A stretch of 64,000 bases of DNA, taken from contig OZ316893.1 in NCBI GenBank assembly GCA_973895155.1, forward strand, positions 1,984,001 to 2,048,000, read 5' to 3'. Source of the DNA: Marsupella aquatica (Eukaryota; Marchantiophyta). Made by a program: the position numbers and the translations under genes. The notes under the pieces were generated by a model. It made no database searches. It had not been told where the DNA came from and worked only from the letters and a program-made list of their open reading frames with translations. Shown piece by piece: positions 60,934 through 64,000 of this stretch (its first letter is position 1; every line of letters begins with the position of its first letter).

Positions 60934-61507
60934 GACGTTGGTAAATTTGGACCTGTTTTCGGGGATTGTTCACTTTATTTGTTTTCGGGGATTGTTCACA
61001 GTGGTCTCTCGTCCATGATATGCCCATGGTATCACTCTAACAGAACAGTACTCTGATATTAGGGGACTAGATGACCGACCTGCACTTATCCAGGGTGCAC
61101 TTAGACACGGTTTACTGTATTAGTTTAGGGCTTCGTTCTACTAACGGGAAATTCCCGCCAAAATCCTCCCCTCTGCAGATCGCCCTTTTTTACTCTTAAA
61201 ATTCTGCACTTCGAAAGGTCGCAAAGCCCACCATCGCTGAACCCAACTCCTCGATTCAGTGAATCCCGCACCGCATTGCGTTTTCTCTTTGCGTCTCAAT
61301 TGGCCCATCCAGAGCTGATCTTGGCCCGATCGCTCTTGTGGTTCCAGTTTATACCCCCGATGGACCGTTTTCTGTGACACTGATGTCTCTTTATCGATCT
61401 GATGTGAGACTGATACAATTCGCTGGGGAGTGGATCGTTGTGTGTCATTGTGTCTAATTCGAGTTTGGACCCAGTTGTTAAGTGTGTTGCTTCGTGGAGA
61501 GAAGAGC
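60934..61507. promoter_or_regulatory. Upstream region of RPA3
   Basis: It lies between the 531-bp element and the RPA3 leader. No clear TATA box. GTTTTCGGGGATTGTTCAC occurs twice in tandem near 60957-60999. The minus frame here (61141-61599) has no recognisable product. Confidence 0.35.
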
Positions 61508-61603
61508 CGAATCCGAAAGGAAGGAGCTGAAGTCTCGTCGGGTGATTTCATTGAGCGAATCTGAAAGGAAGGAGCTGAAGTCTCGTCGGGTGATTTCATT
61601 GAG
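61508..61603. repeat. 48-bp tandem duplication in RPA3 leader
   Basis: Two adjacent 48-base copies (61508-61555 and 61556-61603) beginning CGAATC-GAAAGGAAGG and ending TGATTTCATTGAG differ at one base. The second ends seven bases before the RPA3 start codon. No ATG occurs inside the units. Confidence 0.93.
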
Positions 61604-61610
61604 CTGAAAG

Positions 61611-62097
61611 ATGGACACGTTCACGTCGAATCCGGCATTGTTTGCGAATGCTGCGCTGATGAAGGGGCTTCAGGGCCGAAGAGTGAGGACGGTGGTGAAG
61701 ATTTTGCATGCGGATGGGGGAACTATTCAGGGCCAATCACCCGATGGGCTAACCCTCACGGTTCGGCAAGTGGTGAAGAATGAAGAATTCTCAGCATTCG
61801 TGGAAGTCGTTGGTGTTGTGGATGGGGAGCTGTCTCTGCGCTGTGAAAAGTGTACCAACTTTGGGGATAAATTCGGTACGACATCTTCTCTCAGTTTGTC
61901 TTGGCTGCGACCTCCATCTCTGTCCCTCAGTAGGTAGCACGTTCTATGTGACATGTCTATCCATTTTTGGTCTGGAGAAGGGTTCTAGATAGCCACTTTT
62001 TTCTGATTCTTGTTGAGCCTTTTGTGTTGCAGATCTGTCGAATTACAACCGTCTTTGTGAACTGGCCAACAGTCAACACTCTGAGATTTTCATATGA
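61611..62097 (+). CDS. RPA3: Replication protein A 14-kDa subunit (RPA3)
   Basis: Two exons, 61611-61875 and 62033-62097 (stop TGA), are separated by a 157-base intron with GT and AG ends, the acceptor reading TTGTGTTGCAG. They join within an Asp codon to give 109 residues, the normal length for plant RPA3. RPA3 is a single OB-fold protein that holds the RPA1-RPA2-RPA3 heterotrimer together on single-stranded DNA during nuclear replication, repair and recombination. Visible family features are the N-terminal MDT...NPALF-N-ALM start, GRRVRTVVKI (22-31), FVEVVGVV (63-70) and the C-terminal TNFGDKFDLSNYNRLCELAN (82-101), which closely matches plant homologues. Read without splicing the frame would run into an unrelated tail, so the intron is required. 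The start is the first ATG after a duplicated leader. Confidence 0.94.
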
Positions 62098-63692
62098 GTA
62101 CTGCAAGGAAAAGTCTGCTCTTCTGTCGAGAATAGTTTTGGGGTTAGTTCTGTCAACAGATGTCGGTAGGCAATCTATGCCATGCGTTTCACATTGCAGT
62201 AGTTGTAGCTTGTAGCTTGTTCGTGAGAATGAGATCATACCTTGTAAATTTCTCAAAGTCCAGATTCCAACCTGATGTTGTCGAAGCTGACTGTTCTTGC
62301 ATGACCTCGATCATGGGGAGTTACAAAAACTCAGGAGTTTTACTTACCAACGAAATCAGGTCCATTATGCCTTTTAAGTTTTGAATCATTTGCAGCCTCG
62401 TCTGTTGATGGTCGCTTCAAGTTTTGAAGTAGAATACCAAGAAGATGTGAAGGATTGGCGGGCGGTTCGTGATTCTAAGTACAACCTTTGTCTACAGCCT
62501 AAAATTTACCACCTGAAGTAATGAATCGTTTGGCAAACTAGAGCTCTGCGTTTCACGGAGTCTTTAGATGTTTCCTTTTTCGCAAGATTGTTTCGCATCG
62601 AAAGATTCGAAAGATTGTTTCGCATCGACAATTTGCATTGCATTTGGATGCGTGTCAGGTGCTAAGATAGATCCTTCAGATCATGCTCGACGGAACCACA
62701 GCAACACAGACAGTCCTCCCAACACACGCAGAGTGACCGATGGGTGATGTGTACAGTTTCTAATGATATGAAGGTTCTCCCTGACCTGATTTAACTCCAC
62801 AGAAATTCGTTGAAATGTCTAAGTTGAACTTGATGGTAGTCATGGTGTAACCGGAAATGATTCACTTAGCCTTCCACGAACGGGCAAATGCTCAAAACTT
62901 ATTTGCAGAGACCCCACATCTCTGGCAGCACACACTGTCCCATCCAAGTTCTCGCATAGAATGAGGAAATTGGCAAATTGGTAAAATATTAGTCCATTGG
63001 CCAGTCCCGGATCTGAGTGCAAGGAGTGTAGTTCGTTGAGTATTACATCTACACCTCCAACAGAGCCCCGGGTCTGCGCATTTATGAGCAAGTCCGAGTA
63101 ACTAGAAACAGACATCACAGTTGTGGTAACTGACTCTTTATGGAATTCAGATCTGGACGTACAGACTCGCCACAGGACCAGGTTCTCGTCAAAAGGATGT
63201 CATCGGATCCAGACTTAAGCCTGTCTTCACCAGCACTAAAGGAAACTACTACTCAATTCATCTTTACAATTCAGAACTATCTTAATCAATATGTTATGTC
63301 CTTGAGGACTTTGCTCGGCTCTCCATGTGAGAGGAGACTTTTGCCCATTTATGTGTGGACCAATTAATGCTTCTCAATTCGTGGGCAAGATGCTAATCAT
63401 TCTTGCGTCAATATACAAGGCTGACTCCTACGAAACCAGGGAAACCAGAATTTGAAGACATCAGCTCAGGCCCTAGTCGAAATGGACTCAATCCAGTTCT
63501 CTCTGGCGAGGAAGCTTTGCAGTAGCTTCCGAGACTTCTGAAGGGTGATCGCCAATAGTCACTTTCAGCAGCTGCACAGCTTAACAGGTCCTTTAAAACT
63601 GTTCTCCCCGATTCAATACGATGCAAAAATGCTAAATCTGATGGCCAGCAGGCAGCTAGCAAGAACCAGACTTCCAACCCTCAGGGTCAGGT
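62098..63692. other. Between RPA3 and DA1-like gene (convergent)
   Basis: This holds the 3' regions of two converging genes. Minus frames at 62840-63118 and 63408-63677 and a plus frame at 63140-63367 have no recognisable product. A GAAAGATT-GTTTCGCATCGA phrase is duplicated near 62580-62630. Confidence 0.4.
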
Positions 63693-63982
63693 CTATCGAG
63701 GGAAGGTGCCAGTCATCTTTACGTGATTAAGAGTTTGTGGCAACCCATATTGGGTGACAGCAGCATGGGCCCTCCTGAATCCATCTCCGTATACTCGGGA
63801 AGGATCCATAGCAATTTGATTCATGAAGAATTCTCCAAGTCGTTGCTGATCCACTTGATTTCCTTTCTTCATGTCAGAACCTGATGACGAACCTGAATGG
63901 CCAATTTGAGAGTGGAGCCAGAGATGCGCCATAACTTGACAAATTCCCTCCTCCACCTCACTTCTAAGATGAGGAAATGAAC
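63693..63982 (-). CDS. DA1-family peptidase, last exon (partial)
   Basis: This is the terminal exon of a gene that continues past the right edge. It starts at 63982 after an acceptor (TGTGCTGCAG), entering in the middle of a Gly codon, and ends in TAG at 63693-63695, giving 95 residues. VEEGICQVMAHLWL, RLGEFFMNQI, VYGDGFRRA and TLNHVKMTGTFP match the C-terminus of plant DA1 and DA1-related proteins in order. Between the first and second motifs is the Ser/Gly-rich variable linker usual for the family. DA1 proteins combine ubiquitin-interacting motifs, a LIM domain and a zinc metallopeptidase, and limit cell proliferation and organ size. The catalytic HEMMH-type motif would lie upstream, outside the window, so activity cannot be judged. 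Confidence 0.9.
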
Positions 63983-64000
63983 CTGCAGCACACCGACCCA

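Noticed and set aside
62840-63118. 92-codon minus frame between RPA3 and the DA1-like exon
   Set aside because: It lies beyond the DA1 stop codon with no recognisable product. Likely 3' flanking sequence.
1-64000. CRISPR array, operon, biosynthetic cluster or defence system
   Set aside because: No spaced identical repeats, no co-directional adjacent genes, and the four recognised genes have unrelated roles. Nothing in the window supports such a system.

Overview
The window is nuclear DNA from a plant, repeat-rich and gene-poor. The evidence is a steroid 5-alpha-reductase of the DET2 type, a DA1-type peptidase tail, and genes split by short GT-AG introns. A LINE and several families of small non-coding mobile elements fill much of the rest. 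Gene spacing (roughly one confident gene per 15 kb), short introns and intermediate base composition would fit a bryophyte or another non-flowering lineage, but that placement is a weak inference. I cannot name the species.

Layout. 1-9.1 kb: no gene I can resolve, only CT-rich and simple repeats and one perfect hairpin. 9.1-12.6 kb: a long-terminal-inverted-repeat (Mutator-like) element with an exact 10-base target duplication, then a smaller relative. 12.6-22 kb: mostly unrecognised DNA, with a cluster of exon-like pieces on the minus strand (14.7-16.8 kb). 22-23.3 kb: degenerate GC-rich tandem array. 23.9-27.9 kb: a 5'-truncated, inactivated LINE between exact 14-base target duplications. 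28-46.4 kb: repeats, GC-rich CCTG/GGGCA-type islands, a second mobile family, a miRNA-like hairpin, and no gene I can support. 46.5-48.2 kb: a four-exon TRIAP1/Mdm35-like gene (minus). 48.8-51.6 kb: nested tandem repeats. 53.0-53.8 kb: intronless DET2-like gene (minus). 54.8-60.9 kb: GC-rich repeats, a pair of tRNA-derived SINE-like elements, a LINE relic, and the best-defined copy of the non-coding 0.53-kb family. 61.6-62.1 kb: two-exon RPA3 (plus). 63.7 kb to the right edge: last exon of a DA1-like gene (minus), cut by the window.

The four confident genes are unrelated housekeeping or growth genes: mitochondrial phospholipid transfer, brassinosteroid-type steroid reduction, single-stranded DNA binding, and organ-size control. 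They do not form a pathway or cluster. I found no CRISPR, operon-like or defence system. The most novel material is the set of small, non-coding, apparently undescribed mobile elements, several with clear boundaries and target duplications.
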